Positions 25,702-35,743 of a stretch of DNA of 46,042 bases are shown here, piece after piece. Made by a program: the position numbers and the translations under genes. The DNA is from Microbotryum silenes-acaulis. Lineage: Eukaryota > Basidiomycota > Microbotryomycetes > Microbotryales > Microbotryaceae. The stretch spans positions 1 to 46,042 of the forward strand of contig QPFY01000035.1 in the NCBI GenBank assembly GCA_003665825.1. Direction: 5' to 3'. Positions within the stretch are counted from its first letter, which is position 1; the number at the start of each line of letters is the position of its first letter. The notes under the pieces are model-generated. The model made no database searches. It saw nothing but the letters and a program-made list of their open reading frames with translations, and was not told the origin of the DNA.

Positions 25702-28371
25702 ATGTCTGCCACAACTCTCAATCTACCTATGCGCCACCTCTTTTCATGCACTCCACACACTTGGTTCGAGCCACCTCCGCCCGGCGACGCGCCTGATTAC
25801 TCAACCGCTCCGCGCATGCAGGCCAACGCTGGAACTTCGTTCGATTGCGCCGCACGTTTGGGAGGACTGAGATGGGGCGAATACTCTTCTCCTGGCGACA
25901 GGATCGTCGACTCGTTCTTTGGTCTACTCGACTTACACCCATCGCTGCTCGAGCTCTTCGAAGCCAAGATCGCCGTCATTGAGGCGACGAGTTTGACCAG
26001 TGATGGCTGCATGCCTCGGATTACCGAAGAAGAGGTCCGAGATGCATTCACGTCCATTTTCGATGGCGGCCTAGGAGGTGCAACGTGCGAGCTGCTCGAC
26101 CATTATGCCTCGATCAGCGAAGCCAACTTCACGCTCACGACCAGTGGCTACTGGGTAACGCCAAGTAGCGTCCAAGGGCTATCATACCGAACGCGGGGCG
26201 ATGCCATCCTGGAAATTGGCCGTGGGGTTGACGACTCAGCAGTTGTTGTCTCGTCAATCGCGATCGAGTTCAAGCGGGGACCCGTGCATCACACGGCGGC
26301 CAAAGGGCCCCCTCCATCCGGATCCAACTCGGCGATCCCAGTGCTCGATCACGCGTCGCCGGTGCCGCTGCAGAATTTGGAGACGCAAGTCTCGGTCGGT
26401 CCCGACGCCATAGCCACGAAGGTAAGACATGCGACGTGCTCATTTTCATTCGAATCGGCCCTGGAGCTTCCGTCTGATCTAACTTTGTTCGCGTGTTTTT
26501 TGCAGGCCATCATTCAGTGCGCTTCCCAAAGCTGCCGGTTCTTTCTCCTGTTCTCGGTGCCGTTTTTTCAGATCGGTGAACTGGGTACGTTGCGCCTTCG
26601 GTTTCGAGCTGTGCATGGTGTAACGGTCACGCAGTGCCACTGATGCATGCAACTGCGCAATCTTGGGTTCTTCACACACAGTTGAACACCAAACCGCCGA
26701 CGCTGCAAGAGCAAGCGATGCGGCAGCTTCGACCGCGGTAGCCTCCACCTCGACGGCACCAATGCCTGGCACGTCCAATCCATCGACCCCCACCCCCCCT
26801 ATCACGACCGAGGCGAGCGCCCCACCCACTGTTCGAAGACAGTATAGCCTGCTCCTCCAAGAGTTGGCGCGATGGGTCGAGCGCTATCCAGGCACCTCGC
26901 TCCAGCCCGCCGAGACCCTCGGCGTTGACGTCCCGACGCGGTCGTTCGTCGTGTCTTTCATTGCTCTGGCGTTCACAGCCGTGATGAAGGTGCCCGACCC
27001 GGGCAAAGCTAGCGTCAAAGAATTGCTCGACGCCAACGCTAACACATCGAATCAGTCGCGACCTCGCGCCGACTCGGACTCGGACCGTGAAGATCCCTCC
27101 TACGAGCCGGCATACAAAGCACCGAAAACGTCGGCCATCGGCATCGGTACTCGCTCTTCAAGGCGACTGGCAGGCGACCCCCCGCTAACTCAAGCCAGGG
27201 ATTCGAATCGGCCCGTCACCCCGCCCGTCTCCGAAGAGGCCGGGTCCGACCTCTCCTCTGGCGCGCTCACTCCTGAGGCTCTCTGCTTCTCGTCCCCTCC
27301 TGCGTTGACGGACCGGAGTCCGACGACATCGCCGGTTTCCGGCTCGCTTCCTTCATCGAAATCGATCACAATCGCTCACGATCGCAATTTCGTGATCCAG
27401 GCGAGGGTGTCGAACGCCCACTGGTCCATGATGGTGCGTCACACATTTTGACCATGCTGCTCCCGTCCCTGCACTCGTGGCTCCGCTCACCGAACGTGTC
27501 CTCTTGTGCTCTTTGCAGTCGTACACGGGCACGAGCCGCGTCAATCTGGTCGAAATCGACTTTGATATCGTCTCCTCCGTTCGTTCCGACTCGCCCCTTC
27601 CGTCCGTTCTGTCGTCGAACCCTTCCCCGGCCACCGACTTCATCCGGAGCCTCCATTTGTCTGATGCCGTTTTGCGATGGTTGACGGAAGACCCCAAGGA
27701 TGAGCTCGAAGACGATCGGATCCCGCTGGAACTCTTCGATCACTTCGAGACCACGGCGGATCTTCGCCTGGAGAAGCAGGTTGGGACGGGAAGTACGGCT
27801 GACGGGTATCTTGCAAACGTGTTGCGAGTCAACCCACGTTGGTCCTCCCCGGCCGATCGCGAGGTCCCCCTTGTTGGCCACCCTACTCCAAACACGAAGT
27901 ACTTTCTCAAGCTTGTGACGTGTAACTATGTTGGCTCGGTCGTCCGGGAGACGCTGTTTTATCAGCACGTTTTTCCCCACCTTCCCGATCGGCTCCAACA
28001 ACATCTGCCACAATATCACGGCACGTACCGCGGTATCAACGGCAATGGGTACGCTATGGTGCTTGAGGACGTGGGGACCCACATGAATTACTCCGAGTTT
28101 TATGAACGGTCTGGCCAATGGCAGTAAGTCTTCGGGTCGCGGCAAGTTGTCGACGACACGATCTTCTTTCGCGATGAAATCCAGCTCAGCGTGATGCTGA
28201 CACCTGTTCTTTCACTTCGTACTCGCCATGTGCAGGGAGATCGAGAAGGCTTTCGTTGAGCTTGGAATTGTTCACAACGATATCCGCCAGGGGAACGTCT
28301 TGGTTCGACCCGACGACGGGGGCTTTTGCTTCGTCGACTGGGGACGATCTTATCTCAAACTTCGAGCGTGA
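25702..28371 (+). CDS. PD-(D/E)XK nuclease-like / atypical protein kinase fusion (copy 1, open)
   Basis: Five exons with GT-AG introns at 26422-26505, 26585-26681, 27434-27518 and 28124-28235 give a 763-residue protein. N-terminal part: D167 in RGDAILEIG, then E189-x-K191 in SIAIEFKRG, then a helix-like stretch with Q244. This D...ExK...Q spacing is what a PD-(D/E)XK nuclease core shows. Residues ~260-510 are a Pro/Ser/Thr-rich linker with a helical patch. The kinase domain is at ~595-763: Gly loop VGTGSTADGY, Lys648 in YFLKLV, Glu661 in VVRETLFY, catalytic loop VHNDIRQGNVLV (D734, N739) and D753 in VDWGRS, replacing DFG. All key residues are present. The protein ends soon after the DWG, so the C-lobe is very short compared with ordinary kinases. 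ATG 25702 is chosen because it precedes conserved sequence; ATG 25816 is the alternative, open in both copies. Function is unknown. The architecture resembles transposon-linked CRN-type effector-like fungal proteins; that link is inference. Confidence 0.8.
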
Positions 28372-28728
28372 AGCTCCCTCTCTCCCCCCCTCTACTCTAT
28401 TATCTCTCTCTCTCTCTCGGCAATACTCGTGATCTCTTCACTTCCTCTCCCTTTCTCTCGGCAACGCTCGTAAGATTCACCCCCTCTTCTAGACCTGTCT
28501 CTCCTCTACTATAGCTTTATATATCATATGCACTTCCCTCAGTTTTGTCTGCAATGCGCAATGCTCAATATTTTGCTCTGTCCAGCTTCGTAGCTGGACT
28601 GCGGCCCCCAGACCCAAACGGGCGACAGCTTCTTACCGGTTCGGCTAGGACCATAGCAAGCATTGAGGCGCCTACAGACCACGTGATCTCCACTTAACAG
28701 TCATGGCTAACTTCTGATAATTTTCTTC
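28372..28728. other. 3' flank of the nuclease-kinase gene
   Basis: CT-rich sequence after the stop, then TATATATCATATG at about 28520 and CAATATTTTGC at about 28567. It is duplicated almost unchanged at 38408-38767. It contains GCTTCGTAGC and CCAGCTTCGTAGCTGG (28583-28598), a hairpin with a 6-bp stem. No gene seen. Confidence 0.5.
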
Positions 28729-28806
28729 AAAAAGTCCGAGATTCGGATTCGAACCGTTATTCTCATCAGCTTTCTGCCCTATAAAACTCAGGCTACTCAT
28801 AGCGCA
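28729..28806 (-). repeat. tRNA-like Pol III head (A box, B box, T5), SINE-like or tRNA relic
   Basis: On the minus strand the order is TAGCCTGAG (A-box-like, 28787-28795), GGTTCGAATCC (canonical B box, 28745-28755), then TTTTT (28729-28733). Box spacing and a 4-bp D-stem (GCCT/GGGC) are tRNA-like. The anticodon and acceptor stems do not pair and only three pairs remain in the T-stem, so this is not a working tRNA gene. It is most likely a tRNA-derived SINE head or pseudogene, duplicated at 38768-38846, where the B box has lost one base of its consensus. Confidence 0.35.
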
Positions 28807-28850
28807 TTGCTTCTTCAAGTTGTGGAAGGCCAAGGCCTCGGAAGCGCAAG

Positions 28851-29610
28851 TACCTGCTGAGTTTAAGTTGTCTGAAAATGAAACAAGTGCACTGTTATGC
28901 AGCTTCTACGCACATAGTCAACTCTTCATCCGTCTCACTTCAAGTTTATAATCCATTACTCACAGCGCAGAGCACGGACAGTCGGACACAGTCTGGCATG
29001 ACTAGCGCTTTAGCGTCAATGTCGATCAGTCCGAGCTCGAGTACTAGTAGTAGTAGCAAGTGTCGGCGGCGGCGGTCATTATATATGGGCACCTCCAATA
29101 TACCACTGCAGACGCCAAATTCTCCCGCCAACTGCTTGCCAGCTACTCCTCTCTCGCGCTGTCCAACACGATGCTCCCAGGCTGGCAGGCTCGCACAGAT
29201 GCAACGACTCACCAGCACCATTTGTCATTTGAGACGAGGGCCGGCCGGCGAGGGTCGGCCCAGCCTGGCCTAGCCAGCGTTTTGGGCCTGCTCAGCCTGG
29301 CACAACTTCGGCAGGCTTCGGCGCGCCTGTTGCGCTTTTCCCCTCCGATGTCTCGATCGGATGCCAATGGGGTTCTCGAGCGCGGGAAGGAAATTGCAAC
29401 CTTCCTTGTGTATCTTTCGGTTTGTTTGGTTGTGTTGGGATGAGGAAGATGATTAATCTTCCTGGACGAGACCCTGGGATGATGCGTACACCCCAATTCC
29501 CGAGCCCCCGGTTCGGACAGGCGCCCTGGCGCCGGACGCGTACCACAGGTCACGCCCCCCACATTCACAACCAAAGAAACACAGCAAAAGATGCCTACGT
29601 TACAACGCAT
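28851..29610. other. Spacer between duplication copy 1 and the YR retroelement; may hold the element's 3' end
   Basis: No gene is supported. The 131-codon plus frame at 28878-29273 is Ser/Thr/Arg low-complexity and unrecognised. A short (AGT)n run lies near 29045. The noncoding 3' end of the retroelement (downstream of the recombinase stop at 29611) should lie in about 29300-29610. I could not find the split direct or inverted repeats that would define it. Confidence 0.4.
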
Positions 29611-31059
29611 TCAGGCTCTAACCGAATCGAGTGCAAGCTTGCCAGCCTTGCTCAGCACTTGGATCGCAATCTCCTTGTGCTGCCGCCAATACCTGTCAAA
29701 GGCATTCGATGACCAACGGCCAAGGTTTCGGATGTGATCCGTGTGTACACCTTCTCGAAGGTAAAACGTGGCCCCACCGGACCTAAAGGAGTGGTTATTC
29801 AAGGGCGCCCTTCCGCTCGCCTCGAGAATGTGTTTGATTCGTCGCGAGAACGCCGAGGAGGTCAGCTGTCGATGACCTCCCTCGCGCGCCCGATATGAGA
29901 ACAACCGCCCTGGTGGAGGGTCGTTTAGGCGGAAATGGTTATCGATGCCACCGACCGGGCAGAAGGGCTCGCCGTCTCGCGCCGAGACTATCAGCGTGCG
30001 GCCGACACGCCGACGCACCTTGTCAAACGGGAGGTCCAACTCGTATCGGAGAGGAGCTTCGCTCGTCGCATCGATCCGGCGTGCATTGGCCACCGCTAGA
30101 TGCCGCTCGGCTATGAACTCTTCGTCCGCCGAATGCGCCGTAAACTCGCCCAATCTCGCCATCGCGAAGAACGCCGCACACGCTGCAGAAAACACGGCCG
30201 TATCGAACGGACTGCACTTGTCGATCCCCGCGGCCAGGCACCTGAGGTCGTCCAAAGTCGCCGCCAATTGCTCTGGTTTGGGGCCTGGAGCTGTGGCCGC
30301 AGCCGCAGCCAGTTGCATCGTCCACAGCTTCGGATCGTAGTTCATACGCAGCCCATGCGTCGTGTGCCAAAATTCTAGGGCGGTACGGAATCGGCGGAAG
30401 TGGCTGACGCTATAGGCTCCGACGCCATTTCCCGACAACGCGATCCGAGTGAGAAATCGCCTGACGACGTCAGGATGTGCGGGGAATCGATCCCTCCGGT
30501 CGACCAACTCGTCGTCACAGTACTCGAGGTATCGTAGAATGCACCTCGCGTACATCTCGTTCGACTCCGCCGTTCGACCTGCCGCAACCATCACCGCGTG
30601 CTCTGTCGCAGCCACTGCACACGCAAGGAGCGGACGTTGGACCGGAGTCGTCGGTGTGAGAACGAGGATTCGGTTGATACCTCGATGCGCCTTGGCGAAC
30701 GCGGCGCACAGCCGCTCCTCCGGCGTGCAATTCGTGGATGAAGCCATCGGGGCCATCTCGTTCCCGTCTGCCTCAGGTAGGTAAACGACGATGTCCCCCG
30801 AATGGGAACTGCGCAACATCGGCAATCTTGGATTCGACGTCGACGTGAATCCCAAACAAGCCCCTGGACTACGATCTAGTTTCACAATCGGAAGTGGCGC
30901 CGCAGCCGGTGCTCCATCGCGCAGCGCCGAACTCGACGCGTCGGCCCGACCGGTAAGCGCTCTTCCTGACTTGAACGCGCGCTCCCTAACGGCCATCGTC
31001 GGGTACGGAACGGCTCGTTGACGAAGCCTCGACGCGGCTCGTGAATCCTCGAAAGACAT
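29611..31059 (-). CDS. Tyrosine recombinase of the YR retroelement
   Basis: 482 codons, uninterrupted. This recombinase family integrates circular cDNA of DIRS/Ngaro elements by strand exchange through a 3'-phosphotyrosine. The C-terminal catalytic domain shows the first Arg, R302, in FFAMARLGEF; H423-x-x-R426 in NNHSFRSGGATFYLR; W449 in RNLGRWSS; and nucleophile Y457 in FDRYWR. Residues ~150-240 look like the core-binding domain (repeated helices such as YARCILRYLEYCDDELV). The first ~110 residues are Ala/Ser/Arg-rich and may be a linker or lie upstream of the true start; a later ATG is possible. The frame is intact with all catalytic residues, so the protein may be active even though its neighbours are broken. 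Confidence 0.93.
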   Translation of the reverse strand: MSFEDSRAASRLRQRAVPYPTMAVRERAFKSGRALTGRADASSSALRDGAPAAAPLPIVKLDRSPGACLGFTSTSNPRLPMLRSSHSGDIVVYLPEADGNEMAPMASSTNCTPEERLCAAFAKAHRGINRILVLTPTTPVQRPLLACAVAATEHAVMVAAGRTAESNEMYARCILRYLEYCDDELVDRRDRFPAHPDVVRRFLTRIALSGNGVGAYSVSHFRRFRTALEFWHTTHGLRMNYDPKLWTMQLAAAAATAPGPKPEQLAATLDDLRCLAAGIDKCSPFDTAVFSAACAAFFAMARLGEFTAHSADEEFIAERHLAVANARRIDATSEAPLRYELDLPFDKVRRRVGRTLIVSARDGEPFCPVGGIDNHFRLNDPPPGRLFSYRAREGGHRQLTSSAFSRRIKHILEASGRAPLNNHSFRSGGATFYLREGVHTDHIRNLGRWSSNAFDRYWRQHKEIAIQVLSKAGKLALDSVRA

Positions 31060-31874
31060 CTGTATTTTCGAGACGGCGTGCGACCCCCTCGTCCGACAAA
31101 GTGTGGGGGGAGGCCGAACGTGCCAAGCACGCGCCCGCGATCACGCGATTGTCTCGCGGCGGAGACGGGATAGGACCGGATAACCGCACAGTCGCAACCG
31201 AGGCATAAGAGCGCGGCTCTGAGTCATGATAGCGTGACATTGACAAAACAGGACGCAAGAGGGTTCGACCTCACAAACAAGCAAAGGTACACGACTTCGC
31301 AGACACAGGGATACGCAACTCCGTACGAACGAGGCTCCACCTTCCACGAAGGGAGTCAGATATCTCAGCCTATCGTCCACAGGGGCTCTCCCGCCGCCAG
31401 CAGCAACTCGCGCCCCGCCGGAAACTTCGACAGTGGGTGCGCGATCATGAACGGGAACGGTTCGTACTGCCGCGGGCGGTCCGGCTGCCGGGACACGACG
31501 TCCGCGGGGTTCACCTTCGTCATCCGCGTGACTTCGGCCTTCCCGCGCCTCGGACCTCCTCTCCCCGCTTCGGCACCTGCACTGCTCTCTTCTCCTCCGA
31601 CTACACACTCACAACCCTCTCGCCCCCGACTTTTACGTGATCCTCAACCAAGCTCTATTACGTGATCCCCAGCCTCAACACTATTACGTGATCCTCGTGC
31701 CTCGCCTCCTCAAGCTCGCCACCTCGTCCCCGACTCCTCTGGTCTAGTTCCCCATTTCCGTAGCTTCTTTCTCTCCTTCCCTTCCGCAACTCGAATCTCG
31801 TCAAAGGTCACATCCTTGCACTCGTCCCTCGTCCTCGCCTCTTGTGAGAAGTCCCTAGAACATCTCTCAACTCG
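31060..31874. other. Spacer between RT-RNase H and recombinase, with short repeats
   Basis: Pyrimidine-rich on the plus strand. Contains three copies of TTACGTGATCC at 31633-31643, 31658-31668 and 31684-31694 (periods 25 and 26), and repeated TCGTCCTCG-like words to about 31900. No conserved domain is visible in any frame; the 155-codon minus frame at 31141-31608 is Arg/Gly-rich and unrecognised. The end of RNase H would normally extend into this region. Confidence 0.5.
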
Positions 31875-33635
31875 TCACTCGCCCTTGTCCTCGTCTCGAG
31901 CCCCTACGTCCGGCTCACCTCTCCTATCTTTGTCCTTTGTGATAGAATGCCCTTTCCTCCATCCAAGCACAACCCCGGTGTTGTCGCATTGTAGAACGAA
32001 ATGTCTATCGTCTTTAGACATTCGTAACGCAGCCTCGGCCAGCGCCTCGACCGCCCACGCCTCCGCGTTCGTGATCGAGACCGAGTGTCGAGGCGGTGGC
32101 AGATCCGTCCACCCCTCGGGGAGGGCGAAGTACGCGGAGTATCCGTTGATGACGATGCCTAGTCCGTGCATACAGGCATCCGACGCTAGCGCAAGCTTCG
32201 ATGGGATCGGGAGGGCCTCGAACGACGTGGAGAATGGGCCTTCCGACAAGAGGAACCTTCTCCAGTATTCGAGTTGATCGTACGTGCGACGGTCCAGGCG
32301 ACGCGCCCGCGAAACCGCCTTCCGGTCCCCGTACGCGATACACTGTCTGTATAGACAGTTGAGATGGGTCCGTAATGCAGGTAGGATGTAGGCGACATAC
32401 CCCAACGACCCAGTGACCGACTCGACCTCCGAGCGTTCCTTCGGATCGGCGTGGCTACCTTTCACCAAGGTGTCGATCTTGTCAATGTAGCGCAGCCGCT
32501 TCTGATCGGTGACCGTCGCGGTCATTAGATCCAAATCCCATTCAATCCCGACGTGGACAAATTGACGCGTCCACGTGAAGCCTTTCTGCTCCGCGAGGCG
32601 CCAGCCGAGGGATCGTACGAAATGAAGAATGGCTTCTTGCGATATGGCATCCGACGTTCGGACCGCGCAAACATCGTCAACCATCTTGAAGATTGACACG
32701 CCGGGGAACTTCCATTCGACCAAGTCTTGGGCCAGGTCCGCAACGTTCCCAAAGACACCAGGAGTAGTCCTGCCACCGAAGCATGGGACTCGTCGTACGA
32801 AGATGAGGCCGCGCCACAAGATGCACATGCTCGATCGCTGGTCCCATCGCAAAGGGAGTTGGTAGAACGCATCGGCGAAATCCCAACCGCAGACTTCCGC
32901 CGTCAAGGGAAGCTCGCGCAACTTGCGGTACAACATGGGCAAGGTCGTCCAACGGCAAGGGAAATCCGCAGATTTCGGGTCGTCATTAATGGAAACGAGT
33001 TCCGGACGGCTAGACGAACCACTCCGTTGCGACGGTCCATGCCCGCTCGTCGACGGATGATTCGCTTCGTCAGGGTCTGTAGTTCGATCGATCGGTTTCG
33101 CCTTCGGGTAAGACAGATTTTCGATCTGTCTCCACTTCGGCGGCATTCCGGGCGCTACTGACTTCGGCACATAGCTGATCGGATTCGTGCGGAAAGGACC
33201 GATCGCGGCCTCGAGCTCGTCCTTGTCGTACGGGCCCGCGATGTACCCGAGATCGAGCATGCGCTCCATCTCGCCGTCCATGACCAGTTGTTGCTCCTCA
33301 CTGAGCGGTGCGTTCTTCGCGATGTGACGCTCCGACGGAGGGTCCTTGATGCCGAAATCAAAGCCCTCTCGGATCTGCTTCGGTATAGCGGCCAGGTACG
33401 GCGCGACGTGCGCGACCCTTGCGAGTGCCTTAATGTTGGCTTCGAACGCACCAGCATCGAGCGGCGTAACAATCTTGTACATCGCATCATGGAACGAGTC
33501 GACTTCGCGGGCCATGATTCGCATGCGAGCGGAAGTTTCGGGCACTGGCGAAGAGCCCGGCGCGGGCATTGAAGGCACGAACGGGACGTCTCCTTTGCTG
33601 CCAGCCGCGACAGGTTCGAGTGGAGCCCTGCCCAT
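31875..33635 (-). CDS. Reverse transcriptase - RNase H of the YR retroelement
   Basis: 586 codons. The RT has D252 in [14 protein letters not shown] (motif A), [17 protein letters not shown] (motif B region) and D320-D321 in [11 protein letters not shown], an MVDD version of YxDD. RNase H follows with D486 in [14 protein letters not shown]525 in [11 protein letters not shown] and D551 in [13 protein letters not shown]. It then degrades into a charged low-complexity tail ([12 protein letters not shown]...) without the last His/Asp block normally seen, so the RNase H C-terminus may be lost or shifted in frame. Role: makes element cDNA from its RNA. The start is uncertain: frame-compatible Gag sequence lies just upstream, and the first ~40 residues are a Pro-rich linker that may be translated with it. 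Confidence 0.9.
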   Translation of the reverse strand: MGRAPLEPVAAGSKGDVPFVPSMPAPGSSPVPETSARMRIMAREVDSFHDAMYKIVTPLDAGAFEANIKALARVAHVAPYLAAIPKQIREGFDFGIKDPPSERHIAKNAPLSEEQQLVMDGEMERMLDLGYIAGPYDKDELEAAIGPFRTNPISYVPKSVAPGMPPKWRQIENLSYPKAKPIDRTTDPDEANHPSTSGHGPSQRSGSSSRPELVSINDDPKSADFPCRWTTLPMLYRKLRELPLTAEVCGWDFADAFYQLPLRWDQRSSMCILWRGLIFVRRVPCFGGRTTPGVFGNVADLAQDLVEWKFPGVSIFKMVDDVCAVRTSDAISQEAILHFVRSLGWRLAEQKGFTWTRQFVHVGIEWDLDLMTATVTDQKRLRYIDKIDTLVKGSHADPKERSEVESVTGSLGYVAYILPALRTHLNCLYRQCIAYGDRKAVSRARRLDRRTYDQLEYWRRFLLSEGPFSTSFEALPIPSKLALASDACMHGLGIVINGYSAYFALPEGWTDLPPPRHSVSITNAEAWAVEALAEAALRMSKDDRHFVLQCDNTGVVLGWRKGHSITKDKDRRGEPDVGARDEDKGE

Positions 33636-33716
33636 CCACGGGGTGGGCAGGTCGGTGATGCTCGGAGGGTCTGCCGGAGCAGCGCTTAGCGGGTCTGGAA
33701 ATTCAAATCCAGCACG

Positions 33717-35548
33717 TCAGCCCTCGGCTGCGCAGGAAGGGGCAACGCCCAGCCGGTCCGTCGGGACCGGGCATCTACACGTACGCGGACGTGAGGAAGC
33801 GCGAACGGTGGGGGATTCGACCCCTGAACCAGAGAACGGAGGCACGCGACGCGATGCCTGAGAGGTAACGACCTCAAAAAGCGGTTCGAATCGTACGGGA
33901 AACGGGTATTTAGCGTGCGGTGAGGCCCAAATTCGAGGCGAGCCGGGAGCGGGAATCGGAGGCGCGCCGGGAGCGAGAATCGGAGGCGGAGTCGAGAAAG
34001 ACGGTGGAATCGAAGGCGAAGTAGGAAAGCCCGGCATGGTAGTGGGACCCGAGGAGGTTGTTGGTACATCGGAACGGGGCGGAAGAGACTGCACGACACG
34101 AGAAGAGGGAAAGGATGGTGATGCAGACGCGCCAACTCGGTCATGCGAACCCGACGTGGGTATAAGCCTCGTGCTGGCCTTTACAGAAAGAACACGCGTG
34201 TTCACGAACGCAGGATTGGACGCAACCCCTGACGTTATAGTTGGTGCAGTATCGCTTGGTAGCGTCAGACTTGTCGACGAGCCCACCACCTTGGAGAGCG
34301 GACAAGGTTTGGTTGAAAAACCGGCACGCGGAAACGTTGTGCTCGTCGCTTCGGCAACCTGCGCACATCTGGTAGCCTGGGGAGCCCGTGCCTTTGATGG
34401 CCTTGAAGTCCCTTGAAACCGTGGGAAAGGAGGTGTTTGCGCTGGCACGAAACGGGAATCCCGGACGGGCTGGCGAGCCTCGAAAGCCGGCCGTCTCGAA
34501 CGCCCTTTTTCGGAGACACGGCGGTGGCAGGCGCGGCAGCAGGCGCGGCAGCCGCAGCGCTGAGCGGAACCACCGAAGTTACGACTACCGCTGCAGACGC
34601 AACCACTACAGGTTTGAGGAGAGGAAGAATCGGCTTCCAATCCTCGCCCCCCAGCGTTGCCTCCTCCATGGCTTGAATGCGGCCACGCGCCTCGATGAGA
34701 TCGTCCACCGGGCGCTCCATCGCCCGGGCCCACGATGACTGGTGCTCGGCCGCGAGCTCAGCCCACTTCATGGCGGGCACGTTGAGGGCAGCCGAGACCT
34801 GAGCCATGATCGACTGGTCGAAGGGTCCGAAAACCTTTATCTTCGAGACCTTGAATCCCGACCACCACAAAGAACGGACCGTCAAGTCGTATTTACGCAT
34901 GATAAACCAGTTCGAGTCACAGGTCCGCATCGCAACGGACTCGAAGTGTCGGTCAAACATCTCCGAAGGCGACAGTGCGCCTCCGACGATGATCGAGGCC
35001 GTCATCGGGTCGACCGCCTCCTTGACAAGGAGCACATAGGAATAGCGCGCGTCCTGCCATTGCGTGCGCGGCAGGCAACCGTCGAAGACCAGACCCGCCT
35101 CCATCCGCGCCTTGAAACCCCACACCATAATGCAGACTCACTTGACTTTTTGGTGTCGTGACAGACACGACATCGGAGGATCCTTGCGATCCTTCGCCCA
35201 CTTGATCATTTCGGCAGAGATGCCGAACAAGGCGCCATCGTAAGTGGTACACGCCGTCGTGTCCAGGGCGCCGGAGAGTTGCATCGGGGGCAATTGCGGG
35301 GCCACGCCCGCGGCGCCACCGATCGTTGCCGCCGGCGACTCTGTGGATGAGAGCGCAGCGTGGTCGTTGGTAGAGGTCGAAGCAGTCGTCATTGTCGGTA
35401 CCGATAGGGTCGATCGAAAAGTTTCGCGAGTGTAGAGGCAATGAGCACTGTCGTTCGAGCGAAACGAATAAGGTGCAGAAGCGAACAGGCATTTCTCTCG
35501 CCTACTCCACTCTGAGCGCATGCGCGCCACCCCCAGGGGGCGGCCCAC
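33717..35548 (-). pseudogene. Gag-like region of the YR retroelement, interrupted
   Basis: In minus-strand order: an N-terminal piece (likely start MTTASTSTNDHAALSS at 35392, or 35548) ending at one in-frame TGA at 35138-35140. The same frame then continues from about 35119 with a compact globular region (MTASIIVGGALSPSEMFDRH, WFIMRKYDLTVRSLWWSGFK) to about 34550. Then, in another frame (about 34530-34141), comes a Cys/His cluster: CAGCRSDEHNVSAC and RGCVQSC, followed by HACSFCKGQHEAYTH. It looks like a zinc-binding RNA/DNA-binding module. A Pro/Ser-rich stretch in a third frame (34140-33717) leads to the RT. One stop and at least one frame change mean it is broken or uses recoding; sequence error at those sites is also possible. 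Confidence 0.65.
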
Positions 35549-35743
35549 CCGTGCTCCCGTTGGTCGCCACTGGCAGCCTCCGGCCGCGACGCCCTCCGGC
35601 CTTCTCTGGCCACCTGCCGAATAGGAACTTTGCTTCCCTCGTGCTCGTCACTCAACTGTGATCCCCTGGGGCCTTGGTAGCCCGGGCACGTGGCACGGTG
35701 GTACTAAAAGCGACGTCAACAGCACGGTCTAATACCAGCTACA

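Larger units (their letters stand above)
25491..28850. repeat. Segmental duplication, copy 1 (3.36 kb)
   Basis: Direct copy of 35556-38878. The shared sequence starts with CCCGTTGGTCGCC and ends near GCGCAAG. Identity is very high from about 26160 onward, introns and 3' flank included, but drops clearly in the first ~700 bp. The segment holds one complete gene plus about 480 bp of downstream DNA. Confidence 0.95.
29611..35548 (-). mobile_element. Tyrosine-recombinase retrotransposon (DIRS/Ngaro type), minus orientation
   Basis: In minus-strand order: Gag-like region, reverse transcriptase-RNase H, tyrosine recombinase. That gene order, with a YR in place of an integrase, defines the DIRS-order retroelements. 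I see no methyltransferase domain, which favours a Ngaro-like over a DIRS1-like type. The element sits between the two copies of the nuclease-kinase duplication; its 5' side ends within about 10-150 bp of the start of copy 2. Outer limits are approximate because terminal repeats were not identified. Confidence 0.85.

Noticed and set aside
28843..28875. Resemblance of GCAAGTACCTGCTGAGTTTAAG to the 5' end of large-subunit rRNA
   Set aside because: Only about 20 bases with several mismatches and no continuing rRNA sequence on either side; too short to support.
28878..29273. 131-codon plus frame between the duplication and the YR element
   Set aside because: Low-complexity Ser/Arg composition, no domain, no conserved context.
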